From: Candidatus Saccharimonadota bacterium
GTDB lineage: Bacteria > Patescibacteriota > Saccharimonadia > Saccharimonadales > Saccharimonadaceae
DNA length: 64,000 bases
Direction of reading: 5' to 3'
Assembly: GCA_017404935.1 (NCBI GenBank)
Contig: JAFRBI010000004.1
Location: 23,551-87,550, forward strand
Shown: positions 41,093 through 50,061 of the stretch, piece by piece
Layout of the letters: every line of letters starts with the position of its first letter
Numbering within the stretch: the first letter of the stretch is position 1
Notes under the pieces: generated by a model
Told to the model about the DNA's origin: nothing
Database searches by the model: none
The model's input: only the letters and a program-made list of their open reading frames with translations
Position numbers and translations under genes: made by a program

Positions 41093-42306
41093 AAATATAT
41101 ATTTCGGGAATATCTGGGACAGGTATGGGGCCGTTGGCGTTGATGGCACGGCAAGCTGGTATTGAAGTCTTTGGTTCGGATTTGCACGAAGGTGCGATTT
41201 ATCAAGAACTCGTGGATGCTGGAATTGAAATTTTTATTGGTGAGCAAGATGGGGAATTTTTGCGGGAGAAAATTTCTGATGGCGTGGAATGGTTTGTGCA
41301 TACTTCAGCACTTCCTTCCGATGCACCAGAAATGATGGTAGCGCGCGAGGCTGGAATTAGAATTTCTAAACGTGATAATTTAACAGAATTTTTGGTGCAA
41401 AAATTGGGACTTAAAATGGTGGCTGTAGCTGGGACGCACGGCAAAACTACTACAACCTCAATGACTATTTGGGCGTCTTTGAAATTGGGGCTTCCGGTTT
41501 CGTATGTTGTAGGCTCGACACTTGGTTTTGCGCCTTCGGGTTCCTACAAAGATGGCGATAAGTATTTTATTTATGAAGCAGATGAATATGATAGGAACTT
41601 TTTGAAATTTCATCCGTGGCTTTCGGTGATTACTTCAGTTAGTTATGACCACCCAGATATTTATAAAACGCCGGAGGAATATGTGGAGGCGTTTGAACAA
41701 TTTAAATCACAAAGTGAAAATGTGATTTTAAATACTGATTTTTGTGATTTTAAATTGGCAGGTGAAGCTAGAAGAACTGATGCTGGTTTGGCAATGCAGG
41801 CGATTTTAGAAATGGCGCCAGATGTAGAAAAAGAAAAAGTGATTGAAATTTTGAATGATTTTCCGGGTGTGGGGCGAAGATTTGAAAAACTTGCCGATGG
41901 AATTTACACAGATTATGCACATCACCCAGAAGAAATTAAAGCAACTATGGACGTGGCGCTTGACCAGATGGATATTGACGGCAAGAAAGGTGTGGTGGTG
42001 GTTTATCAGCCACATCAAAATACTAGGCAGCACGAAGTGCAAGATTTGTATTATGATGCGTTTGTGGGGGCTTCGAAGATTTTTTGGTTGCCGACTTATC
42101 TTACGCGGGAGGACGAGAGCCTGCCGATTTTAAAACCGATTGATTTTATCAATCAGCTAAATAATGCGGAAGTAGCAGAAGAAGCAGAACTTAATGATGA
42201 ACTTTTTGAACAGATTTTAAAATATCGTGATGATGGGTATTTGGTGATTTTGATGAGTGCTGGGCCGGCGGATGAGTGGCTGAGAAGCCATATATATAAT
42301 ATATAG
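41089..42306 (+). CDS. murC: UDP-N-acetylmuramate-L-alanine ligase
   Basis: Adds L-alanine to UDP-MurNAc, the first amino acid of the peptidoglycan stem. 405 residues, shorter than the usual 450-490. N-terminal ISGISGTGMGPLA, P-loop VAGTHGKTTTTSM (about 113-125), EADEYDRNF, YDHPDIY and DYAHHPEEIKAT are clear. The YAHHP motif separates Mur ligases of the MurC/Mpl branch; Mpl cannot be fully excluded. It is translationally coupled to tsaE. Confidence 0.93.
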   Translation: MKIYISGISGTGMGPLALMARQAGIEVFGSDLHEGAIYQELVDAGIEIFIGEQDGEFLREKISDGVEWFVHTSALPSDAPEMMVAREAGIRISKRDNLTEFLVQKLGLKMVAVAGTHGKTTTTSMTIWASLKLGLPVSYVVGSTLGFAPSGSYKDGDKYFIYEADEYDRNFLKFHPWLSVITSVSYDHPDIYKTPEEYVEAFEQFKSQSENVILNTDFCDFKLAGEARRTDAGLAMQAILEMAPDVEKEKVIEILNDFPGVGRRFEKLADGIYTDYAHHPEEIKATMDVALDQMDIDGKKGVVVVYQPHQNTRQHEVQDLYYDAFVGASKIFWLPTYLTREDESLPILKPIDFINQLNNAEVAEEAELNDELFEQILKYRDDGYLVILMSAGPADEWLRSHIYNI

Positions 42307-42311
42307 TGAAA

Positions 42312-42358
42312 AAATGTGAAACAAATTCGGTGAAATATTGCAAAAATGTTTCACATTT
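42312..42358 (+). promoter_or_regulatory. 12-bp inverted repeat before the Fic-like gene
   Basis: Arms 42312-42323 and 42347-42358 are perfect and end two bases before the -10 box TATAAT (42361-42366). They could be a repressor operator or a terminator stem for murC. ATG 42373 is six bases after the -10 box. Confidence 0.65.
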
Positions 42359-42372
42359 GATATAATATACTT

Positions 42373-43296
42373 ATGGATAACTATGAAAAAATTCAAGAAT
42401 TATTGGCTAAAGAGCATCGCTTGGAACAAGAACTTAGCGGGCTGATTTATGGTGCGCCAGAAGTTCGTGATAAAAAATATATATATGTTCATTTGCGAGA
42501 TTCTGGGCAACTTAGGACTCGGTATGCTGGAGAATATTCTGATGCACTATATAATCTTATATTAAAAAATACTACTAGGGCAAAGGTGATTAAAAAGGAA
42601 TTAAAGGAGATTGCACGTCAGTTGCACGAGCTTGGATATATGAGGCATGTCTTAAGTGAACAAGTTAAACGTAATATTGATTTTGCGAAGAAGAATTTGG
42701 CTGTAACTATTCATTCTCAAGCTATTTTGGAAGGTGTGGCAACTACTTTTGCAGAGACTGAATCTATTATTGACGGCGCGCGAGTGCAGGGGATGACCGA
42801 GAAAGACATTCGCAAGATCGTGAATATGAAGCATGCCTGGGAATTTATTTTGGATGATGATGTTATTATTGCGGAAGATGATTTTGCATTACTTTCTAGA
42901 ATTAATCAGCTAGTGGAAGAAGGTTTTTATTTTAATGCTGGGAAGCTTCGGGACGTACCAGTGAATATCGGTGGAACAAATTGGCAGCCAGAAATGCCGA
43001 TAGAAAGTAAAATTGTCGAGAGCCTCAGTGAGACTATAAATAAAAAAGTTTCGGATATTGATAAAGCTGTAGATTTGGTTTTGTTTGTAATGAAATCACA
43101 AATTTTTATTGACGGGAATAAACGTACTGCGGTGATTTTTGCTAACCATTTTTTGGTCAAAAATGGGCTTGGGCTTCTCTATATTCCAGAAGATAAGGTG
43201 GAAGAATTTAAGAAACTTTTGGTGGAATTTTATGAGACTAATAAGAAGTCTGCAATCTCCGGTTTTCTGAAAAAACATTGTTTGCTGAAAATTTAA
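42373..43296 (+). CDS. Fic-domain protein with altered active-site motif
   Basis: 307 residues. The N-terminal half is helical; a Fic-type helical region (ESIIDGARVQGMTEKDIRK, about 130-150) resembles the segment that carries the inhibitory (S/T)xxxE(G/N) motif. The Fic core reads SQIFIDGNKRTAVIFANHFL (about residues 239-258), where an active enzyme has H-P-F-x-D/E-G-N-x-R. Gln or Ser replaces the catalytic histidine, while DGNKRT is kept. It may bind nucleotide without AMPylation, or be inactive. Leaderless, with a possible operator upstream. Confidence 0.82.
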   Translation: MDNYEKIQELLAKEHRLEQELSGLIYGAPEVRDKKYIYVHLRDSGQLRTRYAGEYSDALYNLILKNTTRAKVIKKELKEIARQLHELGYMRHVLSEQVKRNIDFAKKNLAVTIHSQAILEGVATTFAETESIIDGARVQGMTEKDIRKIVNMKHAWEFILDDDVIIAEDDFALLSRINQLVEEGFYFNAGKLRDVPVNIGGTNWQPEMPIESKIVESLSETINKKVSDIDKAVDLVLFVMKSQIFIDGNKRTAVIFANHFLVKNGLGLLYIPEDKVEEFKKLLVEFYETNKKSAISGFLKKHCLLKI

Positions 43297-43401
43297 TTTT
43301 GATGCAGTGGACAAATTGCATTCAAGAAGGTGCTTTTTACGGTTGAGCGGACAATTTGCTCGGAGCGTTTTTTGTGCTTGCAAAATCGATTGTGGTTGTG
43401 G

Positions 43402-43407
43402 TAAAAT
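43402..43407 (+). promoter_or_regulatory. -10-like box of the 43414 operon
   Basis: TAAAAT ends six bases before ATG 43414. The stretch 43297-43401 holds two short hairpins that share the pattern GGACAA(A)TT and end in T-rich runs, probably terminators of the Fic-like gene. Confidence 0.55.
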
Positions 43408-43413
43408 GGGGGT

Positions 43414-43971
43414 ATGAATGTGGAGAGTGTGGGCGAGAGGCCGATTAATAAGAAAAAATGGATTATTTTGTTTTCGGTGCTCGGCGCTCTTATCGTTGGG
43501 TTGATTATCGCGATTGTGGTGGTTTTGGCTATCAGGAATAATAAACCTCAGGAAGTAACACAGAGTATAAGTCAAGAATATAACGAAGCTTTGACTGTGT
43601 ATTTTGATGATAATGAAAATATTGCTGATGCAATCGTTGAACAAAATCTAGACAGTGAAGGTATGTTGAAATTGATAAAAGAAAAAATTGATGTTGCAGA
43701 GAATGAAATGGTAAAAGCGATGCTCGAAGAAGATTACTATATGACGCTATTTTCGATTTACGGGGCTGATGAATCCAAAAAAGATGAAATTTTGAATGGC
43801 TTAATAAAAGTAGAAGAAGTGCTTAAAACTGCTGAGGCTTCTGAAGCAGTAGCTAATATAGCCTTTGCTTATTATGATTTTGATATGTATCAAAAATATG
43901 TAGATATCACAAAAGAGAGAAATCCAGCCTTTAAAAGTATTTATGACGTAATAGAGGAAACGGAAGAATGA
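43414..43971 (+). CDS. Small single-pass membrane protein, partner of the 984-residue exported protein
   Basis: 185 residues. A basic N-terminus and one strong membrane helix (about 16-41) precede an acidic, helical outside domain of about 140 residues. No family recognised. Its stop overlaps the next start by four bases (ATGA), repeating the small-anchor-plus-large-exported-protein plan of 15339/16315. Confidence 0.8.
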   Translation: MNVESVGERPINKKKWIILFSVLGALIVGLIIAIVVVLAIRNNKPQEVTQSISQEYNEALTVYFDDNENIADAIVEQNLDSEGMLKLIKEKIDVAENEMVKAMLEEDYYMTLFSIYGADESKKDEILNGLIKVEEVLKTAEASEAVANIAFAYYDFDMYQKYVDITKERNPAFKSIYDVIEETEE

Positions 43972-46922
43972 AAAGACTAAAGATTTTTTCAGGATTATCT
44001 TTAGGAATCGTGCTTTGTCTTCTGGGTGTAGTTTTTGTGTTAAGTAATACGGCTTATGCTGGGCAATTTTATCCAAACGGCGAGCAGCGATGTCTTGCAA
44101 ATAGTGGTGGTAGGCAAGATTTTAGATCTATTAAGTATGCCTGTAGAAAAGCTGTAGAAAAAAGTCAGAATGCTTGTGCTTCTTGGTTGGGGCCATCTGG
44201 GGATTCTACTTCTTTAACGGTTTATCTTTATGCTCCAAAAGGGACGGGTACTGTAGCGATGAGTCTTTATGGTATGTGTACAGATAAACCAGATACATCT
44301 TCTACCATGACGATTGGCCATGATGGTGGTTCTATTTCGGGTTACGATAACTTTACTCGTGGTGCACCTTGGGGCAATGTGACTACTAGAACAGTATTTA
44401 TTGATGTGGCAAAATTTAAAGCGGGTGCATCCGTAATTACTCGTGGTACTACCAAAATTTATTTAAGAGTAGTATATGTCCTTCGTGGTCACAGTGATGC
44501 CGGAAGCTATGATTATGATCTTACGACTATTTGGTTGTATGAAAGTGAACCAGAGAAACCGGTGACAAATCTTTGTCAGGCGTGGATGCCAAGTTCTTAT
44601 CCTGCTTCTAACGCTAATTCTGGTACGACTACGATTGTGGTAAAAGCAAGAAATACTGCCGGTAGATTTGGCAATACGATGTCTGGCGCTTGGCACCATG
44701 ACAATCCTGAAGGGAATTCACCGGCTGGAGAGATCGGGCCGATTTATGCAATGCCGACGGACGTGATTCAGTGGCATAGCTGTTACTATCCAGGTGTTCA
44801 GGCGACGGCGTTTACGGAGGTATCGGATATTAATGGGGTTATAGTAAATGGTGGGGCAAATGGGTCTTGGTCGTATGAACCGCATGAATCTTTGGTCTAC
44901 CGAGACCATGTTGATGGATGTATGCATTATTATCCAACAGTAGGATATAAACAATTATATGTGGGTTATAGAGAGAGAATTGGTGAATGGCAAAATAAAT
45001 ACCAAGTAGGGAGTGCGCTCGGTTCGGCCTCGGGTGGTGATTATGGCCCTGGGCAATATGCTTGGAGGAGTGATTTTGAGAGAGATGGTAACCGTGGGAT
45101 GGGGACCGGCAAACGAAGTGATGTGGGGAATATCTTGACTCAGATTGGTGTGACTGGCGCACCAAAAGCGGCAAGTATTTCTAGTAGAACACCACAACAT
45201 ACGGTGTATGAATGGCAAGACCGGTATGATTATACTTGCGATCCTTATGGTGTCAACAAACTAATTAACCCTATGTATGTTGACCCGCATAACTGTTTTA
45301 ATCCGAATGGCCCATTCTGGGATCCTTATGATTGTCCTGGCGATAACCATTTTGCAAATGCGATTAAACCAGCATCGGTGAATACTGGCAAGGCCACGGA
45401 TAAAGCCAGAGTAATTATTCCGTATAACTTTAAACTTGATACTGGTGTAGAAGTTAGTAATGATGATATTTATGCTGGTGAATATGGTATGACTTTAAAT
45501 AACGCTTGGGTAAGAGTTGGTACTAAATATAATAATTTGACGATAGCAGATTATGCTACAGTGGTGCCAGATGCAGAAGTAAGGTTATTTGCCTATGTCT
45601 CCGACCGAAGCGATGGTGGTGGAGGAGGTTCGATTTCTGGTGATGCCAATTGTGATATGATTGATGCTAAACAATGTATCCAGATCAAGAGTGTCAAAAT
45701 GAAAGATTTAAATGCTGGAGGAAGTTTGTCTGGTTCTACAGACGATGTTCCGGGGATGTCTGGGACTTATAACGTATTTGATGCGGCAGCTGGAGATTAT
45801 ATGTGTTACGTAACAGCGGTTAGCCCGTATACTAGCGGTGCTGATGACGCAACTGGTGATACTGCTGGTGATGGGATGTGGAAGTTTGGTTATCCTGGCT
45901 GTCAAATTATCGCTAAGAGACCGTCGTTCCAAGTTTGGGGTGATAGTATGTATACGGTAGGGAGTATTAAAACAAATATTGCTGCAAAGCGCAATATATA
46001 TAATAGTTACTTTACTAGCAAGTCTAACCTTTCTAGATTAACTAATTATAGGCTGACTGGTGGCGCATCTGCTTCAATTTACTTTGGCTCTTGGGTGGAA
46101 GAAAGTTTGATACTTCGAGATGGTGTAACATCTACGATGTCTTCTGGCGCAGCGATGGGGTTAAATAGTAACTATGCTGGGGCTGGTACGACGGGTGAAT
46201 TCTGTAAGGCTAGGTCACCGCTTTCGTTTGCTAATAACTGCTCTGCCACTAATGAAGTAGGTAACTCTAAAATCAATAGTCTAGTTGGTAACCGGCAAGA
46301 ATTAATTGATTATTGGATTGGATCTGGGACGGATGTGGGATCTTGTGGCTCGGTTTGGGGTGGGACTTGTAGAAGGCTTGAAAGCGCAAATAATAAAAAT
46401 ATTCGTTATGTATCTGGTGGAAATTTGTCGGTAAGCGGGACGATTCCACAAAATACCACTTATCTCGTGAAGGCTAGTGGTACAGTGACGGTAGGCAATC
46501 TTAGGTATAATACTGGTTCTTATGATCATATTGGTGCAATTCCGAAGGTAATTATCTATGCACCGAACATCAATATCGCTTGTGGTACTTCTGAAGTAGA
46601 TGCGATTTTGATTACTGCACCAGGTGGACATGTGGATACTTGCGCTGGTGGTGGCGATGAGAATGACCCGGCGAGAAGCGTGCAACTTAAAATCTTTGGT
46701 ACAGTGATGACCGATTCGATTACGCTTGGTAGAACCTATGGTGATGCAGCGAATGAAACTGGCTCTAGGACGGATCCATATGGTACGCCTTCGGATGGTG
46801 CAGCAGCAGAAATCTTTGATTACGATTCGACAATTTTGATGTGGAGTGAGTTTATGAGTGGCTCTGGGGAAAGTGATACTTTGAATACTACGTATCAGCA
46901 TGAGCTAGCCCCAAGGTATTAG
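43968..46922 (+). CDS. Large exported protein, unknown function
   Basis: 984 residues with a signal peptide (1-32, ending TAYAGQF). The mature protein is rich in Gly, Ser, Thr, Tyr and Trp with many cysteines, typical of a disulfide-containing surface protein. No membrane anchor is seen at the C-terminus. Parts look like beta-sandwich repeats (VVKARNTAGRFGNTMSGAWHH near 225). The last third (about 660-950) carries NNKNIRYVSGGNLSVSGTIP and repeated hydrophobic strands that could form a beta helix. The family is not recognised. It probably stays bound through its membrane partner encoded upstream. Confidence 0.8.
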   Translation: MKRLKIFSGLSLGIVLCLLGVVFVLSNTAYAGQFYPNGEQRCLANSGGRQDFRSIKYACRKAVEKSQNACASWLGPSGDSTSLTVYLYAPKGTGTVAMSLYGMCTDKPDTSSTMTIGHDGGSISGYDNFTRGAPWGNVTTRTVFIDVAKFKAGASVITRGTTKIYLRVVYVLRGHSDAGSYDYDLTTIWLYESEPEKPVTNLCQAWMPSSYPASNANSGTTTIVVKARNTAGRFGNTMSGAWHHDNPEGNSPAGEIGPIYAMPTDVIQWHSCYYPGVQATAFTEVSDINGVIVNGGANGSWSYEPHESLVYRDHVDGCMHYYPTVGYKQLYVGYRERIGEWQNKYQVGSALGSASGGDYGPGQYAWRSDFERDGNRGMGTGKRSDVGNILTQIGVTGAPKAASISSRTPQHTVYEWQDRYDYTCDPYGVNKLINPMYVDPHNCFNPNGPFWDPYDCPGDNHFANAIKPASVNTGKATDKARVIIPYNFKLDTGVEVSNDDIYAGEYGMTLNNAWVRVGTKYNNLTIADYATVVPDAEVRLFAYVSDRSDGGGGGSISGDANCDMIDAKQCIQIKSVKMKDLNAGGSLSGSTDDVPGMSGTYNVFDAAAGDYMCYVTAVSPYTSGADDATGDTAGDGMWKFGYPGCQIIAKRPSFQVWGDSMYTVGSIKTNIAAKRNIYNSYFTSKSNLSRLTNYRLTGGASASIYFGSWVEESLILRDGVTSTMSSGAAMGLNSNYAGAGTTGEFCKARSPLSFANNCSATNEVGNSKINSLVGNRQELIDYWIGSGTDVGSCGSVWGGTCRRLESANNKNIRYVSGGNLSVSGTIPQNTTYLVKASGTVTVGNLRYNTGSYDHIGAIPKVIIYAPNINIACGTSEVDAILITAPGGHVDTCAGGGDENDPARSVQLKIFGTVMTDSITLGRTYGDAANETGSRTDPYGTPSDGAAAEIFDYDSTILMWSEFMSGSGESDTLNTTYQHELAPRY

Positions 46923-47001
46923 ATTAGAAAAGGGCTTTTAAGTTAGCGCTCCGGGCCGCTAGGCCAAGTCTTACTAACTTAAAAGCCCATTTTCTAATCT
47001 A
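46920..47001. repeat. Intergenic hairpin element, family B, before radA
   Basis: Arms 46920-46946 and 46974-47001 pair over 27 bp with one bulged A. The 27-base loop (46947-46973) is nearly the same as the core at 40213-40239. The element starts at the stop codon of the exported-protein gene and ends just before the radA -10 box. Confidence 0.9.
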
Positions 47002-47004
47002 TGA

Positions 47005-47010
47005 TATAAT
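47005..47010 (+). promoter_or_regulatory. -10 box of leaderless radA
   Basis: TGATATAAT ends six bases before ATG 47017. Confidence 0.75.
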
Positions 47011-47016
47011 GTAGGT

Positions 47017-48366
47017 ATGAAAAGTGGAAGTGTGTTTGTTTGTCAACAGTGTGGCAACACTTATAAGAAGTGGGTGGGGCAATGCTCTAATTGTGGGGAG
47101 TGGAATTCTCTAGTAGAACAAGCTGTAGAAGACCCAGCCGAGAAAAAACTCACAATTGATAAAGCTAAAAGTTCGGGTAAAAAACTTGATTTTGTAAAAA
47201 TAGATTCAATTGTGCCTTCAGACGCTAAGGCTAGACTTTCTACTTCGTTTTCGGATCTTGACACAGTGCTTGGTGGCGGAATTTTAAAAGGTTCAGTGAT
47301 GCTACTTGCTGGGCAGCCGGGCATTGGTAAGTCTACGCTCCTCATGCAAGTTTGTGCCAATGTAGCAAAAAAATATAATGTGCTTTATATTTCGGGTGAG
47401 GAATCAGCTGGGCAAGTGAAACTTCGGGCTTCTAGACTTGGTGCTAAATCTGATAAACTAAATTTTGCAGCTTCTACTTCGGGTAATGATATTGCTAAAA
47501 CAATTGAATCGGGAGAATTTGATTTAGTAATAGTAGATTCTATCCAGACTTTGGCAATTTCTGAAATTTCCTCAGCGCCAGGAACGGTGTCGCAGGTAAC
47601 GAACTGTGGGAATTTGATTATTCGGGCAGCTAAAGCTACTGATACCGCAGTGGTAATAGTGGGGCACGTAACCAAAGAGGGGACTTTAGCTGGGCCAAAA
47701 GTTTTGGAGCACCTCGTTGACGTAGTTTTGAATTTTGAGGGTGATAGATATGGTGGCTTTAAAACGGTTCGCGCAGTAAAAAACCGGTTTGGCTCTACCA
47801 ATGAAGTAGCGATTTTTGAAATGCTAGATTCGGGTCTTTCTGAAGTAGAAAATCCTTCGGCAGCGCTTCTTTCTGAAAGAATGAATACCGATGGTTCGGT
47901 GATCCTTGCAACTTTGAATGGTAATCGGCCGATTTTAGTAGAAATCCAAGCTCTGGTTAATACTTCTAATTATGGCTATCCTAAAAGGACGGCTTCGGGG
48001 TTTGACCTTAACCGTTTAAATCTTTTGATTGCGGTTTTAGAAAAACGTACTAAATTAAAATTATCAGACAAAGATGTGTTTATTAATGTGGTGGGTGGGA
48101 TGAAGCTAAATGATTCGGCGGCAGACCTTGCTGTAGCGATTGCAATTGCTTCGGCTTCGGCAGGAAGAAAACTCGGTGAAGATTATGTAGTGTTTGGCGA
48201 AGTAGGTTTAGGTGGTGAAATTCGTTCGGCATTTAGGGCCGATCAAAGAATTGCCGAGGCCAAGAAGCTTGGTTTTAAACACGCGATTGGGCCAGCTACG
48301 GTTAAAGATAAATTTGTAGTACCAATGAAAGATCTCCGGGAAACTTTAATTAGGTTTGTGAAATGA
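47017..48366 (+). CDS. radA: DNA repair protein RadA
   Basis: RecA-like ATPase that helps branch migration. 449 residues: N-terminal Cys4 zinc finger (CQQCGNTYKKWVGQCSNC), Walker A GQPGIGKSTLL (about 97-107), the RadA-specific KNRFGSTNEV motif (about 252-261) and a C-terminal Lon-like domain (GGMKLNDSAADLAVAIAIAS). It leads an operon with ruvC and ruvA, linking three Holliday-junction or branch-migration functions. Confidence 0.97.
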   Translation: MKSGSVFVCQQCGNTYKKWVGQCSNCGEWNSLVEQAVEDPAEKKLTIDKAKSSGKKLDFVKIDSIVPSDAKARLSTSFSDLDTVLGGGILKGSVMLLAGQPGIGKSTLLMQVCANVAKKYNVLYISGEESAGQVKLRASRLGAKSDKLNFAASTSGNDIAKTIESGEFDLVIVDSIQTLAISEISSAPGTVSQVTNCGNLIIRAAKATDTAVVIVGHVTKEGTLAGPKVLEHLVDVVLNFEGDRYGGFKTVRAVKNRFGSTNEVAIFEMLDSGLSEVENPSAALLSERMNTDGSVILATLNGNRPILVEIQALVNTSNYGYPKRTASGFDLNRLNLLIAVLEKRTKLKLSDKDVFINVVGGMKLNDSAADLAVAIAIASASAGRKLGEDYVVFGEVGLGGEIRSAFRADQRIAEAKKLGFKHAIGPATVKDKFVVPMKDLRETLIRFVK

Positions 48367-48376
48367 TTGGAGTTTT

Positions 48377-48907
48377 ATGAAAATTTTAGGAATTGACCCG
48401 GGAATTGGAATTTGTGGGTTTGGGCTGATTGATTATGTAGCTGGTAAAAATATGAAAGCGTTAGATTTTGGTGCAGTAACTACCAAAGTAGATGCGCCAC
48501 TTCCGTCCAGACTTTTAGAACTTTATGAATCTTTGACGGAAGTTTTTGAGCAGACAAAACCAGAAGTGGTAGCAGTAGAAAAATTGTTTTTTTCCAAAAA
48601 TATCACGACGGGAATTGCGGTGGCAGAAGCGCGAGGAATTGTGCTTCTTGTAGCAGAACAAAACAGATTGCCAGTTTATGAATATACACCAAATGAAATC
48701 AAAAAAGCTTTGACTGGGTATGGGGCAGCAACAAAATCGCAGATGCAAGAAATGGTAAAAATGGAACTAGGGCTTAATGTTAAACCGAAACCAGATGATG
48801 CAGCAGATGCGCTCGCGGCAGCGGTTACTTGCGCATTTTTGTACCGCACAGGTAAAAATGATGAATATAAATTTTCTAATACGAAAGGTGATAAAATAAA
48901 ACTATGA
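48377..48907 (+). CDS. ruvC: Holliday junction resolvase RuvC
   Basis: Endonuclease that cuts Holliday junctions. 176 residues. Catalytic acidic residues appear in ILGIDPGIG (Asp7), VAVEKLFFSKN (Glu) and KPDDAADALAAAVT (Asp pair). It starts ten bases after radA and overlaps ruvA by four bases (ATGA). No ruvB is found in this window. Confidence 0.96.
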   Translation: MKILGIDPGIGICGFGLIDYVAGKNMKALDFGAVTTKVDAPLPSRLLELYESLTEVFEQTKPEVVAVEKLFFSKNITTGIAVAEARGIVLLVAEQNRLPVYEYTPNEIKKALTGYGAATKSQMQEMVKMELGLNVKPKPDDAADALAAAVTCAFLYRTGKNDEYKFSNTKGDKIKL

Positions 48908-49479
48908 TTTCACATATCAAAGGTGTAATTGACGAAAAGTTTGGAAACTCCGTAGTGGTGGATGTGAATGGAGTGGGGTATGAAGTGATGGTACCGTTGG
49001 GTGATTTTGAGGATGCTAGGCTTGGTGAGGAACGGAAGTTCTTTACTTATCACGCGGTGAGGGAAAATGCTGAAGAATTATACGGTTTTTCTTCTTTAAC
49101 TGCTAAGAGACTATTTGAACTTTTGATTTCGGTGCAGGGCGTAGGTCCAAAAGTAGGGATTGCAATTTTGTCGCTGGCTGACGCAGAAGAAGTGAGAAAT
49201 GCGATTGCCAATGCTGACTCTGCGTTTATTTCTAAGGCTTCTGGTGTTGGCAAAAAGTCAGCGGAACGGGTGATTGTGGACCTTCGTGATAAAGTGGGAG
49301 CGCCGAGTAGATATGGGGCGAGTGAGGCTAAGAATGTTTCAGCTTCTAATGAGCCAGACGAGGCGCTTGATGCACTGATGGCGCTTGGATTTTCGTTAAA
49401 AGAAGCATCGCTCGCGCTTGAGGGGGTTGATAAAACGCTTTCCACAGAAGAAAGAATTAAACTCGCCCTGAAAAAGTAG
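48904..49479 (+). CDS. ruvA: Holliday junction branch-migration protein RuvA
   Basis: Tetrameric junction-binding protein that recruits RuvB. 191 residues: OB-fold (MISHIKGVIDEKF, VDVNGVGYEVMVP), helix-hairpin-helix pair (ISVQGVGPKVGIAILS, KASGVGKKSAERVIVDL) and a C-terminal domain for RuvB contact (ALMALGFSLKEASLAL). Normal length. Translationally coupled to ruvC. Confidence 0.97.
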   Translation: MISHIKGVIDEKFGNSVVVDVNGVGYEVMVPLGDFEDARLGEERKFFTYHAVRENAEELYGFSSLTAKRLFELLISVQGVGPKVGIAILSLADAEEVRNAIANADSAFISKASGVGKKSAERVIVDLRDKVGAPSRYGASEAKNVSASNEPDEALDALMALGFSLKEASLALEGVDKTLSTEERIKLALKK

Positions 49480-49539
49480 TTGCGTTTTTTACTAAACTGT
49501 GGTAAAATTATGTGTAATTGTATAAAATAAAGGTAAATT

Positions 49540-50061
49540 ATGAGTTTTTCTATTTTAAAACAAATTGGTGACGCTCAGAAAAAGAAGAAAGTTGTTGATG
49601 TGCGTTCTGGTGATACCGTAAGAGTAACCCAGAAGATTAAAGAAGGTGGCAAGTTCCGCTTGCAGGTGTTTGAAGGTGTAGTAATTCGTGTTGATCGCAA
49701 AGAATCTCACACCGCTAGAATCGTAGTTAGAAAAGTTACTTCTGGTGTAGGTGTAGAAAAATCTTTCCTTCTACATTCGCCTTTGGTAGAGAAAATTGAG
49801 ATTACTAAGCGCTCTAAAGTACGTCGCAATAATCTTTCGTATCTTCGCGAACGTTCTGGTAAGTCTGCTAGACTTGCAGGTAAAGATTTTGATAGAACTG
49901 CAGTAAACGATGTGAAGGTGGAGGAAGAGGAAGCACCAGTTGAAGCTCCAGCTGAGGAAGCACCGGTGGAGAAAGAAGAAAAAGTTGAAGAAACTCCAAA
50001 GACTGAAGAGAAACCAGCTGATACTGAGAAACCAGCTGAAGAAACTCCGGTTGAGGCCTAA
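49540..50061 (+). CDS. rplS: 50S ribosomal protein L19 with acidic C-terminal extension
   Basis: 173 residues. Residues 1-117 are a normal L19 (VRSGDTVRVTQKIKEG, RLQVFEGVVIRVDRKES, VEKSFLLHSPLVEKIEITKR). L19 sits at the subunit bridge. The last 55 residues are an added low-complexity tail of Glu, Pro, Ala, Thr and Val repeats, rare for L19. The gene overlaps the RNase HII start by one base (TAATG). Confidence 0.95.
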   Translation: MSFSILKQIGDAQKKKKVVDVRSGDTVRVTQKIKEGGKFRLQVFEGVVIRVDRKESHTARIVVRKVTSGVGVEKSFLLHSPLVEKIEITKRSKVRRNNLSYLRERSGKSARLAGKDFDRTAVNDVKVEEEEAPVEAPAEEAPVEKEEKVEETPKTEEKPADTEKPAEETPVEA

